Shown piece by piece: positions 26,210-38,490 of a DNA stretch of 64,000 bases. Below the pieces are notes generated by a model. That model made no database searches and was not told the origin of the DNA. It was given only the letters and a program-made list of their open reading frames with translations. This stretch comes from Antitrichia curtipendula (Eukaryota > Streptophyta > Bryopsida > Hypnales > Leucodontaceae). Each line of letters begins with the position of its first letter. Position 1 is the first letter of the stretch. Where the stretch lies: the NCBI GenBank assembly GCA_951230915.1, contig OX579641.1, forward strand, positions 8,308,001 through 8,372,000. The letters are read 5' to 3'. Both the position numbers and the translations under genes were made by a program.

Positions 26210-27073
26210 GATCATCCCCAAGACTACGGCTTGGGAGGGTCGACTGTCGACCTGGTACCTGGAGATTATCGGTCTTCAAGGTCTAGAGTTCACCACTATC
26301 ACTAAAGTATTCGCACCTAAAACAGACACTTTGTTTCAAACCAACAATTTTGAACACCATTTAGGAGGAATATCATATCACCAAGTTTAGCAAATGAAAG
26401 CAACAGTGAATGTGGTTGGTTTGAGAATTTTTAGAGTTTGTGTGAATAGACTATGCATTTTTTAAGTTGAGATCATAGGTCATAGGTTGACACTAGACTT
26501 TGATCCTTAACCGAGTCCTTGAAGTACAAGATGTTCCATCTCTCATTAGTTGCTTCAAATAACTCTTCAATTTTCATTGGTTCCTTTTGAAAACTAATGT
26601 TGAATTTGAGCCAATGCTTTGTCATATTTGGGTCAATGGGAGGTTGTCAAGAGGTCTAGTTTAGCTCGTACCAAATGGATGGTGTTGATGTACAAGACTT
26701 CCCAAATTAACTTTGCTCCAAATGGGAGTAAGATAGAACTTTGTGATTCCGCTTGCCACCTATTTGAATCTATTGAAGTGTCACTTCAAACCGGTGTTCT
26801 CTTTGAATGTCTCCTACATTACAAATGGTGCTTTACACTTGAAAAGTAGCATGCTTTTCAGTAAACGGTTTTGGGTCTTTTGGAGATGCTTCAAATATGC
26901 ACCTATTGAACACTTTGGAATTTCTTTCGGTCTTGAATTTGAAAATGTATAGAAAATACAAAAAAAACTCTCCAAATATTTTTCTTTATTTCTTGAATGT
27001 AAATGATTTCTATTTGTTTATGGGGAAAACATTACATCTAATTGTGATTTTGGCTCCATGTTTATCCACCAGC
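26210..27073. other. Intergenic upstream of the lipoxygenase
   Basis: Beyond the GC-richer promoter-side block, this is AT-rich sequence with overlapping short frames at 26619-27100 that share no frame or family feature. A near-palindrome GGTCGACTGTCGACC lies at about 26237-26251. No gene is recognised. Confidence 0.55.
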
Positions 27074-27973
27074 TTAATCCCTGAAAAACCATTGTGTTAA
27101 GAGACCCAAAACTGCTTCAAAATATTTGTCTTCAAAACAAGGTCAAAATCTTCATCAATATTTATTTTCTAACAAAATCAATAGTACAAGTTTGACTAGT
27201 TCAAATACATTGTTCCAAAAATTTTAAGTGAATTTCATCATTGATTGCAAGTTCAATGTGCCTAAACTTCAAAATGTAGGCTTTTCTAGTTCTTCCAAAA
27301 GGTGAAATTTTGTCTTTCAACATTTTAAGGAAAAAACATGTATGTCTTATAACTTGTGCATTTTAGTCAATATGTTGAAAAACAGGTTGAAAATATATAT
27401 ATTAAAAATTTTAACCAAAAAAACTTTCACATTCATTTTTTTAAAAACTGTAAAGTACAAAGTGTTACTGAATGAAAGATATAACTAATATGCTAATAAC
27501 TTTTGGAAGAAATTGAGAAATGCTAATCCCAATGGTGAGAATCTTTTATTAAACAATTGATATCTTTTGTTTTTATTTTTATTTGAAAATTTTGAGCAAA
27601 AGATGACTTCATATGTTTTTTCTACCTTCAGTGCCTGCAAAATAAAATTGATCATAACTGTACCTCTTTATTTGGAATTCAATGGTTTTATTTTTTTTGA
27701 GTAGCTATCAATCTACACAATTTCAAAAAAATTATTAATATTTTGTTATAACATATTTTTTGTTGCCCGGCTTGACATTGAAATTGAAAAAATACCCCTA
27801 ACTTTTGCAATATTGATCAGAATGACATGAAACAAAACTTCACACATAGATTATGATGAGGAGCATCCACCCTAAAAAAATTCATGCCAAAATTCCAAAT
27901 TATGAAGTCAATAGAACCTGCCCGAGTTCTCAAAAAAAGCCCAAAGTGGGCTGCTTGGTCCTTTAGGGGTTAA
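27074..27973. mobile_element. TTAA element, family 4, copy 1 (inverted)
   Basis: It starts TTAATCCCTGAAAAACCATTG and ends GGTCCTTTAGGGGTTAA. The length of it is an inverted match to 47622-48536; shared landmarks include AGCAAAAGATGACTTCATATG and CTTCAAAATATTTGTC. The left terminus is more decayed than the right. Non-coding. Confidence 0.8.
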
Positions 27974-28465
27974 ATACACAGTAATAAATATTTCTACCTC
28001 ACTGTAGTGAAAAATTTGAATCTTTTTGATGAGCAAGTTTCTCGAGAGTGTGAGTTTCTAATTTTCTATGGACGGACTTGGGCTGTTGAAGTGGTGGTTG
28101 GAACTGCTGATTACTGGTTGCTACTGGGAGAGAGATTTTGGTTTTTATTGATAAAGTATCCGGGTCCGGAGTCCCATGAGAAGCGCGTGCACACCACGGA
28201 TGGACGTGGAGCTCGTGACAGCGGCATGCATACGAATGAACTTGCCAGCTCAGCCACTCGCCCACTCCTGGTCGGATTTTTTCTCGGGACTGGTCACCGA
28301 AAACTAGGGGGTGACAAGTGTTTTAGACTTTAGACCAGAATAGCATTCAGTAGCGGTGACCTGGGTGGCCTTTCCTGCAAGGGAATGATGTGGAATAATT
28401 CACATCATGCCATCCTCCAAATGATATATTCCACACCCATCACTGCAGTAGCTACGCTTTGGTGT
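27974..28465. other. Intergenic, no gene recognised
   Basis: A slightly GC-richer block at about 28060-28320 is open on both strands for roughly 90-108 codons. It has no family resemblance, no splice context, and is bounded by repeats. I treat it as non-coding. Confidence 0.5.
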
Positions 28466-28694
28466 TTAACCTTTAAGCGACGGGCTCATAACCGTGGAAA
28501 TCATTTGTTTTGACACCGTGTGAATTGTTGGATTAAAATAATGTAAAAGCACTCATTGGAAGTCAAATTACTGTAGATGATCTTCCTTTTTCCCAAAAAA
28601 TTTGGAGGATGAATAGTTGCACTTCTGTCCTGCACAGGAGATTCTCTTGTCATTCATCGGCCGCAAAACGTCCGCCTCGACGTTTAAGGGTTAA
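28466..28694. mobile_element. Short TTAA element (MITE), direct copy
   Basis: It starts TTAACCTTTAAGCGACGGGC and ends GACGTTTAAGGGTTAA, a 229-bp member of the family at 16653. Its right TTAA is also the left TTAA of the next element, so the two are exactly abutted. Confidence 0.82.
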
Positions 28695-29423
28695 CCCCTA
28701 AATGACGGACCCATGGCCATTGATTTCAAGCCTCACTGTCCATCACTCAATTTGCTGCCATTTTGCAACTAAATATGTATGAAAAAAAATTATATTTATT
28801 TTTCAGAGATGGGATTACATGTCTTCTTTACTTCATAAAAAAATTTAGATTTTTTTGTGAAAATTTGACTTTTTTGAGAATTTATAAAGAGAAAGTGAAG
28901 AAAAATCATATCAAATAGAAAATTATTTCAAAAAATCGGAAAATTTCATCACAGTGACAAACATCATGGTGTAAACTCAGTTTCCATGTCATTCTATAAT
29001 TAGAAAATAATAAACATTGAAAATACATCCAAAGTTCAGTTTGCAATAAAATATTCAATATTAATAGTTTTTTCAAAATTCAAATTGGAGCAGAATTAGA
29101 GTAGATGACCTTCATTTTGTTAGTTGGATTTTAAATTAACAAAATATCATTTTTGTGGAGAAATTTCAGCTTTAGAGTAAGGAACAACAACTTCCCAAAA
29201 TACACTAGAATAGCATATTTTGTGATCCATTTTTTTTACTAACTTCTCATTTACATGAAGACAAACACTGGGAAAACTACAAATTGAGTTGGATACTCTT
29301 CATAACCCACCATGAAAGGTCAACAAGAAAAGCATGGATGATAAAAAGCTCCCAATCTCTATACAAACCTCCGCATTGTCATCCACAAGCCACAAAATGG
29401 CTCTGCCGGCGTTCTAGGGTTAA
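28691..29423. mobile_element. TTAA element, family 5, 0.73 kb
   Basis: It starts TTAACCCCTAAATGACGGAC and ends GGCGTTCTAGGGTTAA. AT-rich interior with no coding potential. It shares boundary TTAA sites with the short elements on both sides. Confidence 0.72.
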
Positions 29424-29648
29424 CCTTTAAACGACGGGCTCATCACCGTGGGAATCATCTGTTTTGTCACCATGTGCATTGTTGCATTAAAATAATGCAA
29501 AAGCACTCATTGGAAGATAAACTATTGGAGATGATCCTCCCTTTTCACACAAAATTGGGACAATGAATAGTTGCACTTCTGTCCTACAGGGAGAGATTCT
29601 TTGTCATTCATTGGCCAGAAAACGTTCTTGGTGGCATTTATAGGTTAA
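29420..29648. mobile_element. Short TTAA element (MITE), direct copy
   Basis: It starts TTAACCTTTAAACGACGGGC and ends GGCATTTATAGGTTAA. It is close to 28466-28694 across its length, including CACTCATTGGAAG and AATAGTTGCACTTCTGTCCT. Confidence 0.82.
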
Positions 29649-29658
29649 CATTTGACCC

Positions 29659-30584
29659 TTAACTCCTAATGATTAGAGACTGTGTTTTCGCCAAAATCGC
29701 TCCAAAAGTGCAAGTACCAAATTTTAGAAAAAAAAGATTTGGAAAAATATATCTGTAGGATCTTGTAGTACACTAGTTCGGAAAGTTGTAGAAAAAAAAT
29801 TCAGAAATTTCCACAATGTGGATTGCAAGATAATAGCGTCTGAAGTGACAAAAATCCTTTTTTTGTCCCTGCGAAAATCTAGCAGCTACACTTCACAAGG
29901 TCACATTTGTATGAAAAAATGTCCAAAATGGTAGTTACTCTTTGGATTCATTCTTCAAGTCAAATTGGCTATATGCTTGAAATTTTTTAGATCATTTGTA
30001 TTGTAAAACATATAGGAAAGAAATAGTACGTAGAAAAAGGTAGATAATGTTCAAAACACTAAATTGTTAAGAATTTAAATATGGAATTGAAAAATGCCAA
30101 TCCCAACGGTTGTAATGTTGTAATAAAAAATCTACATCCAATGTTTTTATTTTATTTTCAAAATATTGAAAATTGTGTTAAATAAAAGACTTCAAAGTTT
30201 ATCTTAGAGAAGAGTTTCCATAACTACCTTCAAACTAAAACTCCTCATAATTTTCACCTCATTAATCAAAATGGAATGCTTCGAAGCTTCCCATGTATAT
30301 ATAAATCTAAAGAACCAATTTCAAATTTTTATTTAAAAAAGAAGTGATTTTCAAAGAAGTTTTTTTAGCTGCCCGAGTTGCCCGCCGACCAATGAAATAA
30401 CATATCATGCAATAACTTTTTGACCACGAAGTCAAAAGTTATGAAAATTGTTGGGCCTTAAAGATACTCCTTGGTCTCATCTTGTGTGAAAATTTCAAAG
30501 AAAAAAAATAAAAACTCCAGTCATAGTGAACTATCCAAAATCACTATGTTGTCAAAAAACAATGTTTGGTCCTTTAGGGGTTAA
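29659..30584. mobile_element. TTAA element, family 1, inverted copy
   Basis: It starts TTAACTCCTAATGATTAGAG and ends GGTCCTTTAGGGGTTAA. It is the reverse complement, with divergence, of 8544-9475 and 13059-13992. The outer left terminus is the most decayed part. Confidence 0.8.
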
Positions 30585-30802
30585 CTGACGGATTCATAGC
30601 TGTGGAAATCATCTGTTTTGTCACCATCAAAATTGTTGGATTAAAATAATGCAAAAGCACTCATTGGAAGACAAACTACTGTAGATGATCTTCCCTTTTT
30701 GCACAAATTGGGAGGGTGATTAGTTGCACATATGTCCTACAGAAAGAGATTTTTTGACATTCATCGGCCAAGAAAAAGTCTTTGACAGCGTTTATGGGTT
30801 AA
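30581..30802. mobile_element. Short TTAA element (MITE), direct copy
   Basis: It starts TTAACTGACGGATTCATAGC, having lost a few terminal bases, and ends AGCGTTTATGGGTTAA. It shares its left TTAA with the preceding family 1 element. The interior matches the other short copies. Confidence 0.78.
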
Positions 30803-32363
30803 TCAAATGAAAATAAGTAATTCTCAAAGCTTTACTTTGAAATTTTGGAAAAAAATTCATGGTGAACAAAGAACTCAGCTACAAAATACATTGTTGTGCT
30901 TCGAAGACCATTTATCTTCTATTTTAGTAGTGGATTGGAGAAGACAACTCTTTATATTCAAATGGGGTGGTAGGAGGTAAAACAAACAGTAAATTAGAAT
31001 TAGTAGGAGCTCAACCGCTCATATTAAATCAAATTAAAGAAGGGAATTGTATTTGAAGTAGAATTTCAGACCTCATTTTGACATAGTAGAAAACCTTTTG
31101 AACAAAAAAAAAGTTGGAAAATCAAGTTGAATTTCATCTCCAACAATCGATTTGAGATTTAAAGCTTCCAATCAAAAGTTATGGACAAATTTCAAAGAGG
31201 ATTTGGAAGGGTCATTTTTTGTGACATTTTCAAACATCCTCTCTTAATTCTATACATAACTTTTGATTGGAGGCTTGAAACCTCAAACAAATTTTCAAAG
31301 ATGAATTTTGGCTTAATTTACCAACTTTTTTATAATTCAATTTTTTTGGAAAATTTTTATTTTACTACGAGGTCTGAAATTCTACTCCAAATACAATTTT
31401 GACATTTTGACAATGAGTAGTCAAGCTCTCATCTTCAAATTATCCCATACCCTTGAAGACTCATGATGGGCTCATTTCAATATAAAAATGACATCTCCAC
31501 TCTACATTCCTGCAAATGCCAATGATGCAGTCCCTTCATTTTACCATCAAAATTTGTTTTTGATGTAGATGATTAAATTGCAATAGTATTTGATTGAAAG
31601 GATTCTTTAGATTTTTGGAAAACCATCTTTATTTACAATTATTTGTTGATGTGTATGTTTGATCCTAGGATTACCCCCCCAAAATGGAACACACTATAAA
31701 TGTATTGCCACCATCTCGATACAAAAGCTTACATTAATGATACATGGATGAATTTTGTAGATGAGGGCTCCAAAGAAAAAAAGTCAGCCTCTCCAAAGGC
31801 TACTAAATGTTATGAGTGTTGGAATTGGTATGAGTGGCAACAAAAGAAAATGCAATTCACTCATAACATTGTAGAACCATGTATTAAACTTATCTCCTTT
31901 GTGTGAATATAATTTATTTTTAGATCAAGTGCCTAAATCAAAAGTTATGTTGCTCTAAACTTTTTAGGTAGTTCAGATTGCTTTGAGCAACATGTGCAAA
32001 AATCTTCTTATAATTTTGAAATTTGGCAAGTATGTAACTTACATGATACATGATGCAAATGGAAAAACAAGAAAACCCATGTATAGTGTAAAAATCTCAC
32101 CTTAGTGGGGGTTAAAGTTTATTGACCCTGTTGGACAAGATTAGAAAAAATCTTTTTCTTCTAACTTCAAATGTTATAATCTTTCAATTTGTGTAGTCAA
32201 AGTTTTTGAATTTTTTTCTACATGTTCCCATAGTAGTCTAGCACAAATTTGTATTGTTGAATTTTGAATTATTATTATTATTGTTATTATTTCTTCATCA
32301 CCCTAAAAAGTGGCAATTTTCACAATTTGTTCCCAAAATGTGCCTTGGTCCTTTACGGGTTAA
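30803..32363. repeat. Decayed long element ending GGTCCTTTACGGGTTAA
   Basis: Blocks match 9800-12800 in the same order, and the right end (32347-32363) has the TTAA terminus. A forward frame at about 31737-31906 reads as a Lys-rich linker followed by Cys-x2-Cys and a later Pro-Cys, before a stop. This spacing recalls the Cys-rich C-terminal zinc domain of piggyBac transposases, but only weakly. If right, this is the 3' part of a once autonomous element. The equivalent stretch near 10600 is broken by a stop. Confidence 0.5.
30995..31445. repeat. Long palindrome (foldback), copy 2
   Basis: Arms of about 200 bp pair through TTCCAATCAAAAGTTATGG with CATAACTTTTGATTGGAGG and outward through GAAGTAGAATTTCAGACCTC with GGTCTGAAATTCTACTCC. 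Same family and same context as 9830-10285. Confidence 0.78.
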
Positions 32364-32454
32364 ATGAATATGATAAGAGCATCTGGCTCAATTCAAAAGC
32401 TAGACAATTACAACAAATAACAATGATTCAAGACTTATTCAACATGCCCATGTA

Positions 32455-32731
32455 TAAGATAGGTACCCCCAAATGTGCCACCGACCTTAAACCGCCATCT
32501 ACATTATGTGTACATCTCCAAAATAAGTTCTGTACCTATGTGGAAAAAACGCTTTTAGAACCAAACTTTGTTCCTTAATAACTTTTGCATACAGTATCCA
32601 AATGCCATGTTCTCTGGTGTGTTGAAACCACCTTTCACTTGCCTACAAGAACATATGAAAACTTGACCAGTCTAATAATAGTAACTAGGTTCATTAGCAA
32701 AAAGTGGCGATTTTGGGTGTACCTACCTTAA
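32455..32731. mobile_element. MITE with TAAGGTAGGTACACCC ends, inverted copy
   Basis: Reverse-complement relative of 19619-19895: shared ends, GCCATCTACA, CCTTAATAACTTTTGCATAC and GACCAGTCTAATA. The left end carries a small change (TAAGATAGGTACCCCC). Confidence 0.75.
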
Positions 32732-33662
32732 CTTAGGTACTGTATAATGGGATTGTGAAACCAAACTGTCTTATTCTGGTTGGTGCTTTTAGACTCCTCT
32801 CTATAAGCAACATGGTGTAATAATGAGAGCCCAGGAAGTGCACCTCTGTCATGTAAGTCCTGTGAGCACATGAATGAATCTTGAAGAATATAAATGAGAA
32901 AGTGTTACAGTGGTTGAGTATGAAATATCATCATGAAAGGGAAAAAAAAAAGGAAAAAAAGGGAAAAAGAGGAAAAAAACAAAAAACAAACCCAAAATAT
33001 TGGCCCTAAAATTGTTATCAATAGATTGTATTGGGATAGTTTCACTCACTATACCTTAAAAACACTAGATACAACATTGAAAAAGATAAGTTGGTAGTCA
33101 AAATATTAACTCCAATATGAAGGTCATTGCAAGAATCACCTGCCATTTTTGGCTCAAAATGGCCTATTTGGCAATGAATGTTGTGACTTTTGGAATAATA
33201 ATTTTTAAGTGAAATAAAATATGAATAAATTGTAAAGAATTGAAAATAGTTTGTCTTTAAAAATCCAGACCTAGAAATTTTTATCTTTAAAAGTTATGCA
33301 CAAAAAATCTCTATGGAAAATACCAATAAAATGAACACTTCAATGTCTGATTTTTAGAAAATAGTAAAAAAATTCAATGAAATAAACCATTTTTCCTAAT
33401 TTGAGGATACTCCTTCTCAACCATTTTCATCTTTAGAAAAAAAATTGTACACTTGCATAAAGGTAGTACACTTTGAGTACATTTAGAAAATAAACAATTT
33501 ATTAGTTTTAGAAAATTTATTTGTGGGCTTGTTTAACTTTGGTAGAAGTCCTTGAATTCCAATTTTAAGATGTAAAATTGCATTTATGGATCAAAAATAG
33601 TATTGACCCCCCCCCCCCCTCCCCCCTAAATGGGCCAAGGTAGACATTTAACAAGGGGTTGT
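32732..33662. other. Intergenic, no gene recognised
   Basis: AT-rich, with a purine-rich (GGGAAAAA)n-like stretch at about 32938-32985 and a C-rich run at 33607-33626. Open frames follow these low-complexity tracts and are not credible genes. Confidence 0.55.
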
Positions 33663-34246
33663 TTAACCCTTAAGCACTCCAAACTCTAATTTATGAACAA
33701 TGAACAAATTCATGTTTTTGTTTCTTATTGGTTGTTGCTTGGATGAAAGTCATCCTCATTTGTGGAGATACTTTATCAATTTTTTGTCTTATTTATTGGT
33801 TGGATTTGGTGTTACTAGAGTACATTTAAAAAAAATTACAAATGTAGAAGTATGTCAAGGAGTTGACCAAGTCCAAATTGCATTGACTCTAGTTCAAAAT
33901 TATCCTTGCAAAAATGAGGTCATAGATGTAAAGAACACAAAAATTTCAAAAAATCACCATGCAAGGAGAACCTCATTTCAAATCCATTCCAACAAGTTTT
34001 ACTCCAAAAAAGATAATATTTAGTATGTTATTGAATTTAGAAGGAATTTTAAAATTTCCCTTTCAAAATTCATTAAAAAAATATTGGTGATAGCATTGTG
34101 AATCTAATTGTACAGATGGAGTCCAAAATTCAAAATCTACAATTTTCATTTGTACATCAATTCCAAAATATTCATCTGTGTAGTACCTTATAATGATTTT
34201 TCCAAATCGTCAATTTTGAAGAAGACTTTGGATGTTTAAGGGTTAA
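33663..34246. mobile_element. TTAA element, family 2, inverted copy
   Basis: It starts TTAACCCTTAAGCACTCCAA and ends GGATGTTTAAGGGTTAA. It matches 14757-15329 in inverse. A 107-codon frame inside (33700-34023) is not preserved in the other copy. Confidence 0.7.
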
Positions 34247-35508
34247 AAATAAAAAAATAAAATTTTAAAATGAAAGTATTCAATGTCTACAACTACCACA
34301 AGTACCTTCATTTCAAATTTCATTTCAAATTAACATATGATGCAAAAATTATGAGCAAAAAAACACCTATCCTAGGCCAAATGGACAAAAAACAAGACAA
34401 GTGTTTCTTGCAATTACCTAGGACCAAGGTTGGTTTTCAAGAGTAATTGTCAAAAATTGCCATTTTTTAGTGCACTACCATTTTCTTGCATTGAAAATAA
34501 AAACATTCTTTTAAAATTTGACCTATACAAATGTATAATAGACTACTATAACAATGTGATGGGAAAATTTTCAATCCATTTGACTACATGGATTGAAAGA
34601 TTATAATGTTTGAAGTGAGGGAAAGAATTGAGAAAAAACACTTTTTTTCATTCTTGCAAAATGGGGTTAGCAAACTTTGACCCTCTTAAAATAAATTTTT
34701 TGTTCTTGCTGAATTTGCGTGTCTTTGCTATTAGGTTCTAAATGCAAGTAATGAAAAATTTGGGTTGTTTAGGTAATTTCTGAAATTTGGGTTGTTCAGG
34801 TAGCATAATTTTTGATCTAGGCACCTTGTTATGGAAAACAAATTATATTCTTACTAAGGGATAGATGTTTTCACTTAGTGTCAAAAGTTTATTAACATCT
34901 GACTATAATTGACTTTGTAGGAACCTACCCAAGTTTTCTTGTGTACATTGAACGGACACTTGGTCCTTTAAGAGTTAAGGAACTTGGCAATTACAGTAGT
35001 CATTTTTTTAGTGTTTTTTTGTGCAATGAAAAATTTCTTAAATTTAAAATCCAAATTGTGAAAGGTTATAAATAAACATTTGAAATGTGTAGGAAAAATT
35101 TCAAGAATTTTACCTTTACAAACTACAAGATAGTAGAACTTGAAGTTAGAAAAGATATATTTTTTCAAAACCTCTTTGACATAGCTAACAAAGTTTCATT
35201 ATTCTTAAAATGTGTTTTTAGATCTTTATTTATTTATTTAATTAATTTCATGTCATATTTATTAGTTACAAATATGCCAAATTTCAAAGTCAATGAAGGT
35301 TTTAGCAAAAAAAGTCCCAATTGCCTTACTTTTTTCAAGTAGCATAACTTTTGATTCAAACATCTAATCAAATTTTGTTTTTAATTTTTATGGAGGGGTT
35401 GATTTTTCCATCCTATGTCAAAATTTTGAAAACACTTATTAAAATAATGACTTTGTATGACCCCACTTGAGTTTTCAAGTGTTTGTTGAATGGACACTTG
35501 GTCATTAA
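34247..35508. mobile_element. Two adjacent related TTAA elements (to about 34978, and 34975-35508)
   Basis: The first ends ACACTTGGTCCTTTAAGAGTTAA at 34978. The second begins at the same TTAA and ends ACACTTGGTCATTAA at 35508. They share the ordered blocks TTTTTTAGTG, TGCA..TGAAAA, TTTGACATAGC-like and GAACGGACACTTGGTC, so they are related copies in the same orientation. The left limit of the first is unclear. Confidence 0.55.
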
Positions 35509-35720
35509 CCCCTAAAGGACCATTTATATCCTTGAAGGACAATCTGGATTTGGGTAGGTTCCTATAGGGGCAATTTGTAATGAATTTTTTTGAATTTTTT
35601 TGGGTTGTGTAGTTTTGCAAGAGCTTCATGGATATATAATTTTTTTTTCAATTGGATGTTGGGTGAAAAAGCTATTGGCATTTTTTGGCAATACTACTTT
35701 CCAAAGGCAAGTTGGGTTGC
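35505..35720. mobile_element. Truncated TTAA element related to 38491-39412
   Basis: It starts TTAACCCCTAAAGGACC, then GGACAATCTGGATTTGGGTAGGTTCC. This is the inverse of the right end of the element at 38491-39412. The match fades before 35720, where GC-rich sequence begins, so the copy is truncated or interrupted. Confidence 0.6.
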
Positions 35721-35739
35721 ATATTTTCTTTGACTTTAG

Positions 35740-35955
35740 ACGGGGGTAGGAGAGGCACCCAGCTAAGGTGGGCAATAGGTGAAGATCCTATTCCACCCGC
35801 GCCTGTTTTCTAGTATTTTGCCGCATGCCCCGAGGTTGCAAGGAGGCGGGGGGAGGTCGCCTACTTCCATCTATGGTCGCAAGAGGGTGTGGGGAGTAGT
35901 GGGGCGCTTGTGAGGCCGCGTTTACGCTTGCCGTGCCTGCCCCTCCCTCCATGTT
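35740..35955. other. GC-rich island, coding status unknown
   Basis: About 200 bp of sequence far richer in G+C than its surroundings, after a TTTAG acceptor-like site and before a TCTACT|GTAAGT donor-like site at about 35960. One forward frame is open through the second half, with Arg/Pro/Leu-rich translation. It could be an upstream exon or untranslated exon of the gene at 36180; the phase could not be established. Confidence 0.3.
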
Positions 35956-36179
35956 CTACTGTAAGTGCAAAATTTCAAGAATTTTTTTATTAATTCTGCT
36001 AGATTATTGTAGTACACGGCACCAAATCAAATGTGCATTGAAATTTTATACAAGCGTACTATTGTTTTAGACAGGTGGTCTTGTAGAGAGGCAGGTTGTT
36101 CTTGTGGACATGTGACATTGATAGCAGCGGACTCATTATTGCACTAAAACTTGCGCTTGCATTGTTGTTCAAATTGCAG

Positions 36180-36433
36180 GTATTTCCTATCTATGAAGAG
36201 GCTGGTCTGTTGAGGAATTCAAAGTTGCACATAATAATACGATTATACAAGGTTTGTAAAGAGTGCCTTATCACATGTGCATTGACAAGCATCAAGAACC
36301 TCAATTGGTGATTTATGCATGGATTTTGAATTTAGTATGCTCATGTGCTGTTTTATAGATTTGATTCAAATCGTTGAATGTGCAGGAATCCGTGTTCCCA
36401 AAAGTTGAGCGAAGATTGTTGAAGCGCCAATGA
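36180..36433 (+). CDS. 3'-terminal exons of an unrecognised gene
   Basis: Two exons, 36180-36251 (24 codons) and 36386-36433 (15 codons plus TGA), each follow a TGCAG acceptor. They join in phase 0 across a 134-bp intron with a GTTTGT donor. The protein ends in a basic tail, VERRLLKRQ, after a segment with FPIYEEAGLL. The frame before 36180 is also open but low-complexity and is more likely intron. I do not recognise the family and cannot identify earlier exons; the GC-rich block at 35740 is a candidate. It may be a real gene with AT-rich, repeat-filled introns or the surviving tail of a dead one. Confidence 0.45.
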
Positions 36434-38490
36434 AGTTGCAAGTAGCGTCCAATCAATTGTCACTATTCATTCGACATTGCACTATCTTGTACGGATACTT
36501 CAATTCTACTACAAAATTCTTTTGTAAAGTATGTTCATGGACGAGTTCATTCTTGTTTTCATTATCAAATTTGAAACCACTATAAAGTGCCCTCTCCAAC
36601 TTTGAAAAGCTAATGAGACTTAGTTCACTGCTAGGCTACATATGTTTTCTTGGCAAATGCAAGTGCATACTTGGACAACATGTTATCCAATAGACCACCA
36701 AATGATTCTCTTACAGAAGTTTCTATTTTGTACTATCCTAGCTCTATATAGTTGGAAGAAAAATCTTGAGATTTTTTTTTGGTTTCAGTGGATTGCATAT
36801 ACCAATCATGGGCCTCAATGATGATTTCTTTTTTCTAATGTCATTGCTCCGAGGAATTTTTCACCAGAATTCAAGTTCATTTGGTGATTGCAAAATCTTT
36901 ACCGCTTGAGGTCTGAGTATGTAGCAAGCTCCAAATAGCTCAGGCCATGCTATAGGTATAATAAACAATCTAGTCTAGCCATGTCAAGTGATTCACTCAA
37001 ATTCTACTAAAAAATTCCATATCTATTGCAAAGTGCCTAAAAGTCTAGGAATTCTTTTTTTATTATTGTAACAAAAGCATTTTACAGTGAAGTAGTATAA
37101 AAACATCTAGAAGACATTTCTAAAAAATAGACCACGAGGTTTGTAACATATTTCCGTTTGAAGTAAAAAAAATTGTTCTTTCTATACCTACCTTATCTAC
37201 ATTTCAAGGCTTTCAATTTGTTGAGCTAAAAGTTTTAGCACTATACATTTAAATTTTAGATTCTTCGTGTTAAAAAACTAAATTGAAAGTCTAGAAAAAA
37301 ATTTAGAAGAAAACACACTTCATTTCCATGTTCCATCAAAAAGTTTAAGTATAATTAGCTCCAAGATTGAACAGAACACTCAATTGTTCATAGCTCTAAG
37401 ATGAATTGGAACACAAGAATTAAAGCAGTGACTTGTTTTGCCTAGCAAAATTGACTCTGTCCATAAATTTTCTCTTAAAAAGCATATAAATCAAAATTAT
37501 AAAAGACTATTCGAAATCCATTTTGTCCTACATGAAAATAGTGAGACTTCAAAAGTACATGAAATTAGCTCATGTTCTCTTGATGTTTTTGTTGGAATCC
37601 TCTGTATCCATTCAAAAGAGTTTTTAGTGTAGGTTTTAGCTACGTTGATGCAAATAGTTTTTTTTTGAGCTCTTTCTTTGTGCATATGTTGAGAACATAA
37701 AAATAGAAGAGGGAATAGATCATACTTCTTTGTTTATGATCTAACAAATTTGCTAGTTCTTATGAACTAGATCTCATGGATTCCAATATAAAACAATCTT
37801 GTTTTGTTCTACATAATGTGTCTGATATGTAGGCCTTTCTAATGGTAAAATTTAATAATCCTTACGCTAACATTCTGGTGTTCAGGCAAAGAGCGTAGGT
37901 TGAACATTATTAGGAGTTCAAAGGAAGAAGAGCAATGCCTAAACAAAAGACTAATACCTCCTTGGACAAGGTATAACACTCTAACTCATAAAGCACCATA
38001 GTCCCCTTGAAGGACAATATGATTCTGTAGCAAATTCATAGGATCTCAATTTTTTGTCATAAACTTCAAATTTTATTTTGAAGACCAAAAATATTTTTGA
38101 CCTTCCAAAAAATATAATTTTTTTAATTGTTGCCCAAGATTAGAAGTCATTCCAATCTCTATGCTTTCTACACTTCATCTGGCAAAAAATGAAATTCAAA
38201 AGAACTTCTAATAAAAAAATTTAAACTATTCTTTTTATGAATTAAAATTTTTTCTACATTATATGCTTTTAATCATTTCTTTTGGACTAGTGATGTCAAA
38301 GTTATGAAGCATCTTGTTTTATAGACAACTATATCGTCTTCTTTACAAAAAAAATGTATAGGATTTGTTTTTGAGCTCAATTTCCACATTCTAACAAAAC
38401 AATAAGTTCCACGAGTTTCATTCTCATTGTTAAAATAATGTCACCATTAGAATTAATTTTCTCTAATTCCATTTGAGAACATTTTATGGT
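36434..38490. other. Intergenic with one exon-like block
   Basis: AT-rich, without recognised elements. At 37886-37970 a TTCAG acceptor and a GTATAA donor enclose an open stretch of 28 codons, Glu/Lys/Arg-rich and ending in a Pro-Pro-Trp motif. It has no identified partner exons. The rest holds nothing I can name. Confidence 0.35.

Noticed and set aside
28007..28333. Forward frame of 108 codons with a reverse counterpart
   Set aside because: Open on both strands, no motif, surrounded by repeats.
33700..34023. Forward frame of 107 codons
   Set aside because: It lies inside a TTAA element and is not maintained in the inverted copy at 14757-15329.
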